From contig JAWOJB010000093.1 of NCBI GenBank assembly GCA_046484325.1, forward strand, positions 1 to 33,214: a DNA stretch of 33,214 nt, in the 5' to 3' direction. This stretch comes from JAWOJB01 sp046484325. Lineage in GTDB: Bacteria > Actinomycetota > Acidimicrobiia > Spongiisociales > ZC4RG35. This document shows positions 23,568 through 32,333 of this stretch, piece by piece. The notes beneath the pieces are model-generated. The model was not told where the DNA came from and did no database searches. It worked only from the letters and a program-made list of their open reading frames with translations. Position 1 is the first letter of the stretch, and each line of letters opens with the position of its first letter. The translations under genes and the position numbers were made by a program.

Positions 23568-25265
23568 TCAGCTCAGCCCGACGATCTCGCCATGCTCGTC
23601 GAGGTCGATGGACTCGGCGGCCGGATGCGAGGAGAGCCCCGGCATCGTTCGCATGTCGCCGCAGATGGCGTACACGAAGCCCGCCCCGACCGACGCCCGC
23701 ACCTCCCGCACCGGGAGCGTCCAGCCGGATGGAGCCCCCTTCAGCTTGGGGTCCGACGAGATCGACAGATGGGTCTTGGCGATGCACACCCCGAGGTGGC
23801 GGAACCCGTGCGCCTCCAGGTAGTCGAGTTGGCGGCTGGCCTCGTGGTCGTAGATGACGTCCCGGGCGCCGTACACCCACTTGGCCACGGCCTCGATCTT
23901 GTCCCGAAGGGCGGTGTCGCCGGTGTAGAGGGGCCGGTACTCCGACGGCCTCCCGCAGGCCTCCTCGACCACCCCGGCCAGGTCCACGGCCCCGGCACCC
24001 CCCTCGGTGTAATGCAGGGTCACCGCAGAGGGCACGCCGGCCTCCTCGGCGATCCGCCGGATGGCGTCGTGCTCGGAGGCGTGGTCCGTGGGGAAGGCGT
24101 TGATCGCCACGATCGGGCTGACCCCGTGGGTCTTCACGATCTGGATGTGCTTGCGCAGGTTGGCGGCCCCGGCCGTCACGTCGTCGGGGCTCTCGGCGAG
24201 CAGGTCGTCGGGGAGGGGCCTCCCGGCGACCACCCGAAATCGGCCAGAGTGGACCTTGAGCGCCCGGACCGTGGCCACGATGACGACCGCGTCGGGTCGC
24301 AGGCCCGAGACCGGAGACTTGACGTTGAAAAACCGTTCGGCGCCCATGTCCGAGCCGAACCCCGCCTCGGTGATGAGGAACTCGCCGGTCCGGATGCCGA
24401 TGAGGTCGGCGACGACCGACGAGTTCCCGTGGGCGATGTTGCCGAATGGGCCGGTGTGGACGAGGACCGGGGTCCCTTCCAGCGTCTGGAGTAGGTTCGG
24501 CTTGATCGCCTCCTTGAGGATGACGGCCATCGATCCGGCCGCCCCGACCTGCTCGGCAGTCACCATCTCACCGTCGTAGCTCCAGCCGACGACCATCCTC
24601 CCCAGCCGCTCGCGTAGGTCGGGGAGCGAGCGCGCCAGGCCCAGCACCGCCATCACCTCGGAGGCGGCCGTGATGTCGAAGCCGGTCTGGCGCGGGCGCC
24701 CGTCCTCCTTGCCGCCGAGCCCCACGACGATGTTGCGCAGCGACCGATCGTTGACGTCGAGCACCCGCCTCCACGAGATGCGATGGGGGTCGAGGGACAG
24801 ATCGCTCCGGCGGAACAGGTGATTGTCCACCATCGCCGCCAGCAGGTTGTGGGCGGCGGTCACGGCGTGCATGTCGCCGGTGAGGTGGAGGTTGAACGTC
24901 TCCATTGGGATCACCTGGCTGTAGCCGCCGCCGGCGGCTCCCCCCTTGATCCCGAAGGTCGGCCCCATCGAGGGCTGACGCAGGGTGAGCGTGGCCCGCC
25001 GGCCCAGCTTCCCGAACGCCTGGGCCAGGCCCACCGCCGTGGTGGTCTTGCCCTCCCCGAGCGGGGTGGGAGTGATCGCCGACACGAGCACGTAGCGAGC
25101 GGGAGGGCGGTCGGCCAGTCGTTCGATCGCCGCCAGGTCGACCTTCGCCACATGGGAGCCATACGGCTCGAGCAGGTCGGCGTCGATCCCCATCCCGGCG
25201 GCGATCTCACCCAGGGGGCGCGGAACGGCAGACCGGGCGATTTCGAGGTCCGAGGGGAAGCTCAT
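23568..25265 (-). CDS. fhs: Formate-tetrahydrofolate ligase
   Basis: A 565-residue cytoplasmic enzyme making 10-formyl-THF from formate, THF and ATP. The P-loop is TPLGEGKTTT (67-76, K73), followed by LRQPSMGPTFGIKGGAAGGGYSQ split across the active site, HLTGDMHAVTAAHNLLAAM, EAGFGSDMGAERF and AKTHLS. Length is that of the family. ATG 25265 overlaps the serA stop as ATGA. Pairing with serine synthesis suggests a shared job of filling the one-carbon pool. A full acetogenic pathway is not implied. Confidence 0.96.
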   Translation of the reverse strand: MSFPSDLEIARSAVPRPLGEIAAGMGIDADLLEPYGSHVAKVDLAAIERLADRPPARYVLVSAITPTPLGEGKTTTAVGLAQAFGKLGRRATLTLRQPSMGPTFGIKGGAAGGGYSQVIPMETFNLHLTGDMHAVTAAHNLLAAMVDNHLFRRSDLSLDPHRISWRRVLDVNDRSLRNIVVGLGGKEDGRPRQTGFDITAASEVMAVLGLARSLPDLRERLGRMVVGWSYDGEMVTAEQVGAAGSMAVILKEAIKPNLLQTLEGTPVLVHTGPFGNIAHGNSSVVADLIGIRTGEFLITEAGFGSDMGAERFFNVKSPVSGLRPDAVVIVATVRALKVHSGRFRVVAGRPLPDDLLAESPDDVTAGAANLRKHIQIVKTHGVSPIVAINAFPTDHASEHDAIRRIAEEAGVPSAVTLHYTEGGAGAVDLAGVVEEACGRPSEYRPLYTGDTALRDKIEAVAKWVYGARDVIYDHEASRQLDYLEAHGFRHLGVCIAKTHLSISSDPKLKGAPSGWTLPVREVRASVGAGFVYAICGDMRTMPGLSSHPAAESIDLDEHGEIVGLS

Positions 25266-26848
25266 ACGGGCCCCAGCTCCAGGTAGCGGGCCTCGATGAT
25301 GCCCTCGAGCTGTCGGAGGCCGTCGAGCTGGTCCTCGGAGAGTGTCTGGTCGACGTTCATCCCCATCATCGCCGCCTCCCCGGTGGTACGGGATCGGCCC
25401 ACCACCATGTTGGCGATGTTCACCCGCTGGTCGCCGAGATACGTCCCCACCCGGCCGATCACACCCGGGGTGTCGGAGTTGCGGATGATGAGCACGTGCG
25501 GCGAGAACGGTAGCTCCACCTCGTGCCCCATGATCTCCACGAGCATCGGCCCTTTCCGGGCGACCGTGCCCGAGAGGGACACCTCCCGGTCGCCAACCGT
25601 GCCGGAGACCCCGAGGCTCGAGATGTACTCGACGCTCTCCTCGGAGGACTCGAGCTCGAGCAGGATCCCTCGCTGCTCGGCGAGGGTCGGGGCGTTCACG
25701 AAGGAAACGGGCTCGGTCGACACGGCCTGGAGGGCCCCCTTGAGCACGGCCAGTTGGAGGGGGCGAAGCCCGTGGGTGGCGATGCGACCCTCCGCCCGCA
25801 CCTGCAGAGAGGCGGGCAGCCCCTGGGCCAGGCCGACGAACGCCCTGCCCAGCCGCTCGGCCAGTGGCAGGAACGCCCTGACATCCTCGGAGACCTCCCG
25901 GCCCAGATCGACGTTGACCGCCGAGAGGACCAGCTCGCCGCGCAGAGCCGCGGCCACCGCCTCGGCGACGTCGATCCCTGCCTTGTCCTGCGCCTCGGCG
26001 GTCGACGCTCCGAGATGGGGCGTGAGCACCACCTGGGGCAGGTCGAACAGAGGGCTGTCCGTGAGGGGCTCGACCTCGAACACGTCGAGGGCGGCCCCAC
26101 CCACCCTCCCAGAGCGGATCGCCTCGGCGAGCGCCGCCTCGTCGATGATCCCTCCTCGCGACGTGTTGACGACGCGGACTCCGGACTTCACCTTGTTGAG
26201 GCCATCCTTCCCGAGCAGCCCCTGGGTGTCCTTCGTCTTGGGCAGATGGATGGTGATGAAGTCGGACTCGGCGAGGAGGCGGTCGAGATCGACGAGTTCG
26301 ACCCCCAGGCGGCGGGCCCGATCCTCCGAGACGTACGGGTCGAAGGCCAGCAGGTGCATGCCGAACGCCAGCGACCGCTGGGCCACGAGCGTCCCGATCT
26401 TGCCGAGGCCGATCACCCCGAGGGTCTTGCCGTGGAGCTCGACCCCTTCGAAGCCCTTGCGCTCCCACTTCCCCGACACGAGGGCCCCGTGGGCGCGAGG
26501 CACGTTGCGCGCCTGTGCCAGCAGCAGGGCCATGGTGTGCTCGGCGGCGGACACGGTGTTGGCGTTGGGCGCGTTGACCACGAGCACGCCGCGCTCGGTC
26601 GCCGCCGCCAGGTCGATGTTGTCGACGCCGATTCCGGCCCTCCCGACGACCCGCAGCCGGGTGGCGGCCTCGATCATCTCCCGGTCGACCCGGGTGGCCG
26701 ATCGGACCACCAGCCCCTCGGCCCCCTCCAATCTGGCCATCAGCTCATCGCGAGCCGCACCGGTTGCGATGTCGACCTCGCAGCTCTCGGCGAGGGCGCG
26801 GATCCCGGCATCGGCGATCGGCTCGGCGACGACCACACGTGGCTTCAC
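25262..26848 (-). CDS. serA: D-3-phosphoglycerate dehydrogenase, long (ASB + ACT) form
   Basis: A 528-residue enzyme oxidising 3-phosphoglycerate, the first step of serine synthesis. The catalytic part (1 to about 310) has GLGKIG (147-152), R231 in NTSRGG, E260 in DVFEVEP and H278 in TPHLGAS. An allosteric substrate-binding domain (about 315-450) and a C-terminal ACT domain (about 455-528, HVLIIRNSDTPGVIGRVGTYL) follow, as in M. tuberculosis SerA, so serine feedback is expected. GTG 26848 is chosen for its 7-nt distance from AGGAGG; GTG 26851 is adjacent. It is coupled to fhs downstream. Confidence 0.95.
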   Translation of the reverse strand: MKPRVVVAEPIADAGIRALAESCEVDIATGAARDELMARLEGAEGLVVRSATRVDREMIEAATRLRVVGRAGIGVDNIDLAAATERGVLVVNAPNANTVSAAEHTMALLLAQARNVPRAHGALVSGKWERKGFEGVELHGKTLGVIGLGKIGTLVAQRSLAFGMHLLAFDPYVSEDRARRLGVELVDLDRLLAESDFITIHLPKTKDTQGLLGKDGLNKVKSGVRVVNTSRGGIIDEAALAEAIRSGRVGGAALDVFEVEPLTDSPLFDLPQVVLTPHLGASTAEAQDKAGIDVAEAVAAALRGELVLSAVNVDLGREVSEDVRAFLPLAERLGRAFVGLAQGLPASLQVRAEGRIATHGLRPLQLAVLKGALQAVSTEPVSFVNAPTLAEQRGILLELESSEESVEYISSLGVSGTVGDREVSLSGTVARKGPMLVEIMGHEVELPFSPHVLIIRNSDTPGVIGRVGTYLGDQRVNIANMVVGRSRTTGEAAMMGMNVDQTLSEDQLDGLRQLEGIIEARYLELGPV

Positions 26849-26911
26849 CACTGTTCCTCCTCCGTCGGAGCATTGTGGCTCGCCGTCGCCCGCCGACCAA
26901 GGTGATCGATC

Positions 26912-26917
26912 TACCCT
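26912..26917 (+). promoter_or_regulatory. -10 box for the second universal stress gene
   Basis: TACCCT lies 21 nt before ATG 26939, giving a leader with GGAGGTGAC, so this one is a leadered transcript. Confidence 0.4.
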
Positions 26918-26938
26918 CGACTCGACGACGGAGGTGAC

Positions 26939-27379
26939 ATGTCCTGGCAACCGAAGACGATCATGGCGGCGGTGGACGGCTCGGAGACCTCCACCCGGGC
27001 TGCCCAACGGGCCGCCGACCTGGCCCGGCTGACCAATGCCGAGCTCGTGCTGCTCACGGTGGTGCGACCCCCGGAGGGCTGGTGGGGTCTGGACGGCGCC
27101 CCCCCGACCCCAGAGGCGTTCTCGACGGCGGTGGCGGCCGGGCGCCGTGAGGTGCTCGACAAGGTGATGGTGGCCCTCGATCTGGCGGACGTCCGCCACC
27201 GGACCCTCGAGGAGATCGGGGAGCCTGCCACCGTGATCGCAGGGGTCGCCGAGCAAGAACAGGTCGACCTGCTCGTGGTCGGCCGCCGCGGTGCCGGGAT
27301 GCTCGAGCGCCTCATGCTCGGTTCGGTGGCCGATAGGCTCGCCCACACCAGCCCCTGTCCACTGGTCATCGTCCCCTGA
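26939..27379 (+). CDS. Universal stress protein (UspA family, ATP-binding type)
   Basis: A 146-residue single-domain Usp protein. D13 in AAVDGSE and the ATP motif at G115, G118, G128 and S129 (VVGRRGAGMLERLMLGS) are intact. An insert rich in Gly, Trp and Pro (PPEGWWGLDGAPPTPEAF, residues 44-61) follows the second strand. It is only distantly like the Usp at 7206, so it is not a recent copy. GGAGGTGAC precedes the ATG. It is divergent from serA; the next gene starts 34 nt downstream behind its own -10 box. Confidence 0.92.
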   Translation: MSWQPKTIMAAVDGSETSTRAAQRAADLARLTNAELVLLTVVRPPEGWWGLDGAPPTPEAFSTAVAAGRREVLDKVMVALDLADVRHRTLEEIGEPATVIAGVAEQEQVDLLVVGRRGAGMLERLMLGSVADRLAHTSPCPLVIVP

Positions 27380-27399
27380 ACCGGCAACGGGCGAGGTGC

Positions 27400-27405
27400 C
27401 ATACT
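27400..27405 (+). promoter_or_regulatory. -10-like box for the unknown gene at 27414, leaderless type
   Basis: CATACT, one base off TANNNT, stands 8 nt before ATG 27414, the same spacing as at several other genes here. No ribosome site is present. Confidence 0.35.
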
Positions 27406-27413
27406 CGGGCCCG

Positions 27414-28292
27414 ATGGAACGGCGGCAGCGTGATCCGGCACCACATCCGGACACAGGCGACGCCCACCTGGCATCCCGGCTCGATGCGCTGAGCCGGCCG
27501 CTGGCCGAGCGCGTCCTGCGCCGGGCGATCGAGCTCCAGCAGGAGGCCGACTCCGGGCCGGAGCGGATCAGCCGCGAGTCCCTCGACCAGATCGCCTGCG
27601 AGCTCGGCATCGCCCCGGCGATGGTCCAGGAGGCGCTGCGGGGTGAGCTCGAGACCTCGTTCGACTCGAGTAGGCGCACCGGGCTCCGCCTCGCTCCCGA
27701 CCGGGTGGCCGGGGGGCGGGTCGTCACCGGCAGCTCGCAGCAGGTGACGAATCAGATCACGAGCTGGATGACGCGCCACGAGGGCCTGCGGCCCAGGTCC
27801 CCCGCTCCGGGTGGCGGGGTCCGCTGGGAGAAGGACGACCGGTGGCGCACCGCACTTCGCCAGGGCCTGAAGCTCTCCCAGGGCACCGGGTCACTGCGAA
27901 GGCTCCCTTCGATCGTCCACAGGCAGACCGAGGTCAATGCGGGCGAGCACCTCGTCGAGCTCGACGCCGACATCGGTGCCGTCTCGCGAACGGCCGCCAT
28001 CGTCGGCGGAACGCTGGCCGCGGCGGGAGCGGCGGCGGGAGGGGCGGTGGCGGCGGGGGTCCCCGGCGGCTCCGACCTGTTCCAGTTCCTCGTCGGGTTC
28101 GTGCCGCTCGCGGCGGTCGGGCTCGGCTCGGCGATCACCATCGCCCGGACCTGGACCACCTCCATCCGCCGCGGCATCGATCGCGCCCTCGACGGTATCG
28201 CCCATCCCCCGAGCCTGGCGAGCCCTGCCAAGCCGGGCTGGGCCAGGGTGCTCGACGACGTGGCCGACGTCGTCGACGACTTCCTCGGCTGA
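27414..28292 (+). CDS. Unrecognised protein with two C-terminal membrane helices
   Basis: A 292-residue protein of unknown function. An N-terminal helical domain (about 20-85; LAERVLRRAIELQQEAD ... ISRESLDQIACELGIAPAMVQEALR) looks like a small regulatory or helix-turn-helix-like module. A basic middle region (90-190) follows, then two Gly/Ala-rich membrane segments near 193-216 and 221-245, and an acidic tail (VLDDVADVVDDFLG). There is no signal peptide or catalytic motif. ATG 27414 was chosen from the CATACT box; the frame is open further upstream into the Usp gene. It sits between a stress gene and an orphan solute-binding protein. Confidence 0.7.
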   Translation: MERRQRDPAPHPDTGDAHLASRLDALSRPLAERVLRRAIELQQEADSGPERISRESLDQIACELGIAPAMVQEALRGELETSFDSSRRTGLRLAPDRVAGGRVVTGSSQQVTNQITSWMTRHEGLRPRSPAPGGGVRWEKDDRWRTALRQGLKLSQGTGSLRRLPSIVHRQTEVNAGEHLVELDADIGAVSRTAAIVGGTLAAAGAAAGGAVAAGVPGGSDLFQFLVGFVPLAAVGLGSAITIARTWTTSIRRGIDRALDGIAHPPSLASPAKPGWARVLDDVADVVDDFLG

Positions 28293-28335
28293 ACTCCTCC
28301 ATCGACGGCGGATCCCTGCCGATGACCCCTACGTC

Positions 28336-30186
28336 ATGCGGCTCCGGGAGAGATGTCGGCTCGCTTCGATCGTGGTCCTGGCCGTGTCGGCCATGGGCGC
28401 TTCGCCGACGCCACCGCTGACCACGACCACGACCGCGCCCGACCCACCGATCGTCACCGCCACGACACTCGATCGACCACCGGTCGCCACCACCACGACC
28501 ACCACCACCCTTCCGTTCGACCCGTCGTGGCAGGCGAGCCCCGCCTTCGCCCTGCGGGTCGCGGTGGTCGGCGAACCCCCCGCCTGGAACCCCTGGGTGC
28601 GGTTGGCAGCAGGCGAAGGATTCGTCGGCGGCACCGACGTCGCCCTGTTCCGCCGCCTCCCTCCGCTCGGAACGGTGGCTCCGCTACTGGCGGCGGTGCC
28701 CGAACCGCCGGCGGTCCGCCGCATCGGGAGCGAATGGCTGGCCGACGTCCCCCTCCGGCCCGGCATCACGTGGAGCGACGGGGTCCCCGTCACGGCCGCC
28801 GACGTCGAGTTCTCCTACCGGCAGGCGATGGCCCTCGGCCTCGGCGAGGCTGCGGGGTACGGGCCGGGAGACCTCGTCGACGTCCGCCGCCTTGACGATC
28901 ACACGGTCCGGTTCGTGTGGTCGTCCGAGCCATCGCCGGCATCCTGGGCGATGGGGGCGGCGTTCGCCACCGTGCACCCGGCCCACTACTGGTCTCCACG
29001 CCTCACCGGAGCAGGTGGGGTGGAGGCGCTCGACCCCGGGACGGGCGCCGATGCCCCCTCTGCGGGGCCGTTCCGGCCGGCCGGGGGCTCCGGCCCGGTC
29101 CGGCATCTCGTCGCCGTGACCGGCCACTGGGAGGGGGGATCGGTCTTCGTGGCCCACGCCGACGGGACGGTGACCTACCGAAACCCCACGCTCGACATCG
29201 AGGAACGGTACGGACCCGGTGGTGAGACGGCCGTGACGACGTCCTGGGTCCAGGGTCCGTTCGCCTCGTCCGTCGAGGTCATCGCCCACTCCACCCAGGA
29301 CCAGGCGGTGCTGGCGGCCGCCGCCGGACGGGTGGACCTCGTGGTCGTCGAGGGCGGGGTCGACCCGAATCTCCTGGCGCTGGTGTCCTCGAATCCGCGA
29401 GTTCGGATCCTCACGTCGGTCGGGGCGGCCACGGCCACGATCGACGTGTCGGAGCCCCTCGTCGCGAGCCATCCGGAGCTCCTCGCCTCTCTCGACTGCG
29501 TGCTCGACCGGGAGGCGATCGCCCGGAGTCTCGGCGACCGCGTGGTTCCGGCCACCTCGCCGATCCTCCTCGGCTGGTCCGGATGGGGCCCGACGGCCGA
29601 GCCCCGCTGCAGCGGCTCGCCCGAGGCGAGACTCATGACCGCAGTCGAGCGTCTGGCCGCGGCGGGATGGGAGTGGTCGGAGCCGCCTCGCTGGGACAGC
29701 GAGACCTCCCGAATCGTTCCCGGGCGTCGGGCGTCGGTGCGAGGATCGATGCCCGCCCTGGTGGTCCGGATGCCCAAGGTCACGACCGACCCGATGCTCG
29801 CGACGGTGGGCGACCGGGCCGTGGCGATCGTCGAGGCACTCGGCGTCTCGGTCCGAAGCTCCGGAACCAGGCAGCCGGCTGACCTCTCCTTCACCGTCGC
29901 GCCGCTGCCGTCGGATCCGTGGTCGTGGAACCCGGGCATCTCGACGTGGGATCCGACCGCCCGACTGTTCGCCGTCCTGCTGTCCGAGGCCGGGTCGACG
30001 GCCGCCGCCGGCCACCATGCCCAGGGCCTCGCCGTGCTGGCCGGACGCAGCCGGAGCCTCATCCCCATCTACCGGCCGATCGTGCTGGAGCCGGCCTCCT
30101 ATCGGCTCGAGGTCCCGGTCCTCCCGGTCGGCGGGATCGGCTCGTACCGCGGGCTGCTCGAGACGATCCGGCCCGCCACCCCCTGA
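28336..30186 (+). CDS. Secreted family-5 extracellular solute-binding protein (orphan)
   Basis: A 616-residue exported protein. A signal peptide (residues 1 to about 22, IVVLAVSAMGAS) is followed by a Thr-rich spacer with runs of five and seven Thr (29-58), then a peptide/nickel-type binding fold: LRPGITWSDGVPVTAADVEFSYRQAM is the SBP_bac_5 signature. Residues 75-610 fill the two lobes. There is no lipobox Cys, which is odd for a Gram-positive binding protein. No permease or ATPase gene is near, so it may feed a distant transporter or have another role. ATG 28336 lacks a clear ribosome site. It converges with the next gene. Confidence 0.82.
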   Translation: MRLRERCRLASIVVLAVSAMGASPTPPLTTTTTAPDPPIVTATTLDRPPVATTTTTTTLPFDPSWQASPAFALRVAVVGEPPAWNPWVRLAAGEGFVGGTDVALFRRLPPLGTVAPLLAAVPEPPAVRRIGSEWLADVPLRPGITWSDGVPVTAADVEFSYRQAMALGLGEAAGYGPGDLVDVRRLDDHTVRFVWSSEPSPASWAMGAAFATVHPAHYWSPRLTGAGGVEALDPGTGADAPSAGPFRPAGGSGPVRHLVAVTGHWEGGSVFVAHADGTVTYRNPTLDIEERYGPGGETAVTTSWVQGPFASSVEVIAHSTQDQAVLAAAAGRVDLVVVEGGVDPNLLALVSSNPRVRILTSVGAATATIDVSEPLVASHPELLASLDCVLDREAIARSLGDRVVPATSPILLGWSGWGPTAEPRCSGSPEARLMTAVERLAAAGWEWSEPPRWDSETSRIVPGRRASVRGSMPALVVRMPKVTTDPMLATVGDRAVAIVEALGVSVRSSGTRQPADLSFTVAPLPSDPWSWNPGISTWDPTARLFAVLLSEAGSTAAAGHHAQGLAVLAGRSRSLIPIYRPIVLEPASYRLEVPVLPVGGIGSYRGLLETIRPATP

Positions 30187-30193
30187 GCCGGCC

Positions 30194-31174
30194 TCAGGCC
30201 AGCGCCGGCGCCACCTCGCTGGCGAATCGCTCGATCCCGGAGGTGTCGATCCCGGCCTCGGCGAAGTAGAGGATGCCGTAGCCGAGACCCGCCTCGACCC
30301 AAGGGGCGAACCGTTCGACGAGCTGGTCGGGAGTACCGGCCATGGCGGTGAACAGCCCCCTGATCCGATCAGCCCGGGCCGGGGGCACCAACGCCGCATG
30401 GTGATCGCGGATCCAGTCGAGTCGAGCCTCCACCTCTGCCTCGGTGTCCTCGCACACCACGTTGAAGTTGGAGCTGCGCACGATGGCGTCGAAGTCGGCG
30501 CCGGCGGACCGGCAGTGCCCCCGTAGGACCGCGCTCTTGTGGCGGAACTCGTCGACGTCGTTCCCGAAGTTGGTGTATGCCGCATGGCGGGCGGCCACGG
30601 CGAGGGTCAGCTGCTCGCCTCCGCCTGCGATCCACAGGGGGATGTGGGGCTGCTGGACCGGCCGGGGCCGGCAGATCGCCCCTCGGAGCGTGTAATGCTC
30701 CCCCTCGTAGTGGACCTCGTCCTCGGTCCACATCCGGCGCATGATCTCGACGCCCTCACGCAGCTGGCCGATCCGGACCGACGGCGCCGGGAACTCGTAC
30801 CCGTACCCCAGATACTCGTGCTCGTACCAGCCGGCACCGATGCCCATCTCGACCCGGCCGTGCGAGATGACGTCGACCGTCGCGGCGACCTTGGCCAGAT
30901 AGGCGGGTGGCCGGTAGGAGTTGCACGTGCACATCTGGCCCAGCCGCACCGTGTCGGTGACGGTGGCGAGGGCCCCCATGAGCGTCCACGCCTCGTACGT
31001 GACCTCCTGGGTGGGGACGGGGGATGTGTGGAAATGGTCGTAGACCCACACCGACTCGTAACCCGCCCGCTCGATGGTCTGGGCGACGGCGGCGATGGTG
31101 GGCCAGTGTTGGAGCGGGTCGACACCCGCCAGGTCGAGACGCCACCCCTGCGGGATGAAGGCTCCGAATCTCAT
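30194..31174 (-). CDS. Luciferase-like (LLM) F420-dependent oxidoreductase
   Basis: A 326-residue TIM-barrel flavin/F420 enzyme. It begins MRFGAFIPQGWRLDL and has SVWVYDHFH, the VRLGQMCTCNSYRPPAYLAKVAATVDVISHGR stretch (split at the barrel strands), EMGIGAGWYEHEYLGYGYEFP and RPVQQPHIPLWIAGGG, all typical of F420-dependent LLM proteins. It would transfer hydride from F420H2 to an unknown substrate. ATG 31174 lies 6 nt after TAGGGT. It is divergent from a group that includes an F420 biosynthesis gene, which supports the cofactor call. Confidence 0.9.
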   Translation of the reverse strand: MRFGAFIPQGWRLDLAGVDPLQHWPTIAAVAQTIERAGYESVWVYDHFHTSPVPTQEVTYEAWTLMGALATVTDTVRLGQMCTCNSYRPPAYLAKVAATVDVISHGRVEMGIGAGWYEHEYLGYGYEFPAPSVRIGQLREGVEIMRRMWTEDEVHYEGEHYTLRGAICRPRPVQQPHIPLWIAGGGEQLTLAVAARHAAYTNFGNDVDEFRHKSAVLRGHCRSAGADFDAIVRSSNFNVVCEDTEAEVEARLDWIRDHHAALVPPARADRIRGLFTAMAGTPDQLVERFAPWVEAGLGYGILYFAEAGIDTSGIERFASEVAPALA

Positions 31175-31180
31175 ACCTCG

Positions 31181-31186
31181 ACCCTA
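31181..31186 (-). promoter_or_regulatory. -10 box for the LLM oxidoreductase, leaderless type
   Basis: TAGGGT on the minus strand stands 6 nt before ATG 31174 in the 71-bp divergent region. Confidence 0.45.
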
Positions 31187-31231
31187 CCGCCTGTGACCGG
31201 GGGGGCCGGTCGCCGGTGCCCACGCGGCCGG

Positions 31232-31237
31232 TAGGCT
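31232..31237 (+). promoter_or_regulatory. -10 box for the VOC-fbiD pair, leaderless type
   Basis: TAGGCT stands 8 nt before GTG 31246. The 21 bases 31229-31249 recur with one change at 32329-32349 before the PIG-L gene, so the two promoters are near copies. Confidence 0.55.
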
Positions 31238-31245
31238 CCCCGCCC

Positions 31246-31731
31246 GTGGTGCCACCCGCCGGGTTCGACGGCCTCATCGAGCGATTCGACCACGCCGCCA
31301 TCGGGCTCTGGGATGTCCGCCGGGCCCTGCCGCTCGTCGAGCTCCTCGGTGGTGAGTTCCTCCAAGGAGGCGACAACCTCCGCAACCGGTTCCGCTGGGT
31401 GCAGTTCACGCTCCCCGGCGGGTCCAAGCTCGAGTTACTGGCGCCGCTGGAGGAGAACACGTTTCTGACCGGGTTCCTCGAGCGGCGCGGAGAGGGCCTC
31501 CATCACCTGACCTTCAAGGTCACCGACCTGGCGGCGGCCGTCGCCCGAGCCGAGCAGCTGGGCTTCGAGATAACCGGCCTCCACGAGGATCCCGCCTGGA
31601 GTGAGGCGTTCCTCCATCCCCGCTCGGCAGGCGGCTCACTCATCCAGCTCGCCGCCTGGGACGGAACGGCGGCCTGGGCCGGCCCCAGCCTCGACGACGT
31701 GTTGGCGGGGCGCTCGATCGACGCCTCGTGA
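31246..31731 (+). CDS. VOC-superfamily protein, methylmalonyl-CoA epimerase-like
   Basis: A 161-residue protein of two glyoxalase-type beta-alpha-beta-beta-beta units. FDHAAIGL and RGEGLHHLTFKV supply the two conserved His, and KLELLAPLEENTFLTGFLE and AFLHPRSAGGSLIQLA match methylmalonyl-CoA epimerases. The last metal ligand, Glu in the family (usually LVEL), is Gln here, so epimerase activity is doubtful. GTG 31246 was chosen from the TAGGCT box 8 nt upstream; GTG 31216 and GTG 31249 are also in frame. It overlaps fbiD by GTGA, suggesting a joint role. Confidence 0.82.
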   Translation: MVPPAGFDGLIERFDHAAIGLWDVRRALPLVELLGGEFLQGGDNLRNRFRWVQFTLPGGSKLELLAPLEENTFLTGFLERRGEGLHHLTFKVTDLAAAVARAEQLGFEITGLHEDPAWSEAFLHPRSAGGSLIQLAAWDGTAAWAGPSLDDVLAGRSIDAS

Positions 31732-32333
31732 CGCCCCCACTGGCGGCGCTGGCCGTGAAGCCCTTCGGGGCTGCCAAGCAACGGCTGTCCCGTGTACTCA
31801 CCCCGTCGCAACGGCATCGGCTCGGCCGCGGCCTCGCCGAGCGCACGCTCGAGATCATCGAGGATGCCGGTCTGGAGCCGGTCGTCCTGGCCGCCGACGC
31901 AGAGGTCGAGTCGTGGGCCATGGCGCGCAGTACGGCCGTTCTGACCGATCCGGGAGACGGGTTGAACGGGGCAGCCGGAGGGGCCGCTGCCAGGGCGACC
32001 CGGCTGGGCCGCCCGTGGCTCATCTGCCATGCCGATCTGCCTCTGCTCACCGCGGCCGAACTACGAGGTCCGGCCGCCGTCGTCGCGTCAGGCGGGTTCG
32101 TGCTCGCCCCGTCCTCGGACGGGGGCACCTCGCTGTTGGGCGGAGCCGGCGCCTTCGCCTTCGCGTACGGACCGGCCAGCTTTCATCGCCACCTCGCCCG
32201 TGTGGCGCGGCACGAACCCACGATCGTGACCGGTCTCGGGCTCTGGCTGGATCTCGACTCGCCGGCCGATCTCACCGCCGCCCTCCGGCACCCGCGCGGG
32301 AGCCGTCTGCGGGCCATCCTCTCCGATCGGTAG
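31728..32333 (+). CDS. fbiD: 2-phospholactate/phosphoenolpyruvate guanylyltransferase (CofC/FbiD family)
   Basis: A 201-residue nucleotidyltransferase making the activated lactyl (or enolpyruvyl) unit of coenzyme F420. It has the N-terminal AVKPFGAAKQRLSRVL loop that binds GTP, ending near residue 24, the DPGDGLNGA segment and HADLPLL, as in CofC/FbiD. Actinobacterial members use PEP rather than 2-phospholactate. GTG 31728 overlaps the VOC stop, which supports translational coupling. Other F420 genes (fbiA, fbiB, fbiC) are not in the window. Confidence 0.9.
   Translation: MTPPLAALAVKPFGAAKQRLSRVLTPSQRHRLGRGLAERTLEIIEDAGLEPVVLAADAEVESWAMARSTAVLTDPGDGLNGAAGGAAARATRLGRPWLICHADLPLLTAAELRGPAAVVASGGFVLAPSSDGGTSLLGGAGAFAFAYGPASFHRHLARVARHEPTIVTGLGLWLDLDSPADLTAALRHPRGSRLRAILSDR

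Noticed and set aside
23568..25265. Evidence for a Wood-Ljungdahl (acetogenic) pathway from fhs
   Set aside because: Only fhs is present, fused by overlap to serA; no CO dehydrogenase/acetyl-CoA synthase or formate dehydrogenase genes are in the window.
30182..30198. 6-bp inverted repeat holding both stops of the solute-binding and LLM genes
   Set aside because: The arms are short and interrupted by a mismatch in the centre, too weak to call a terminator.
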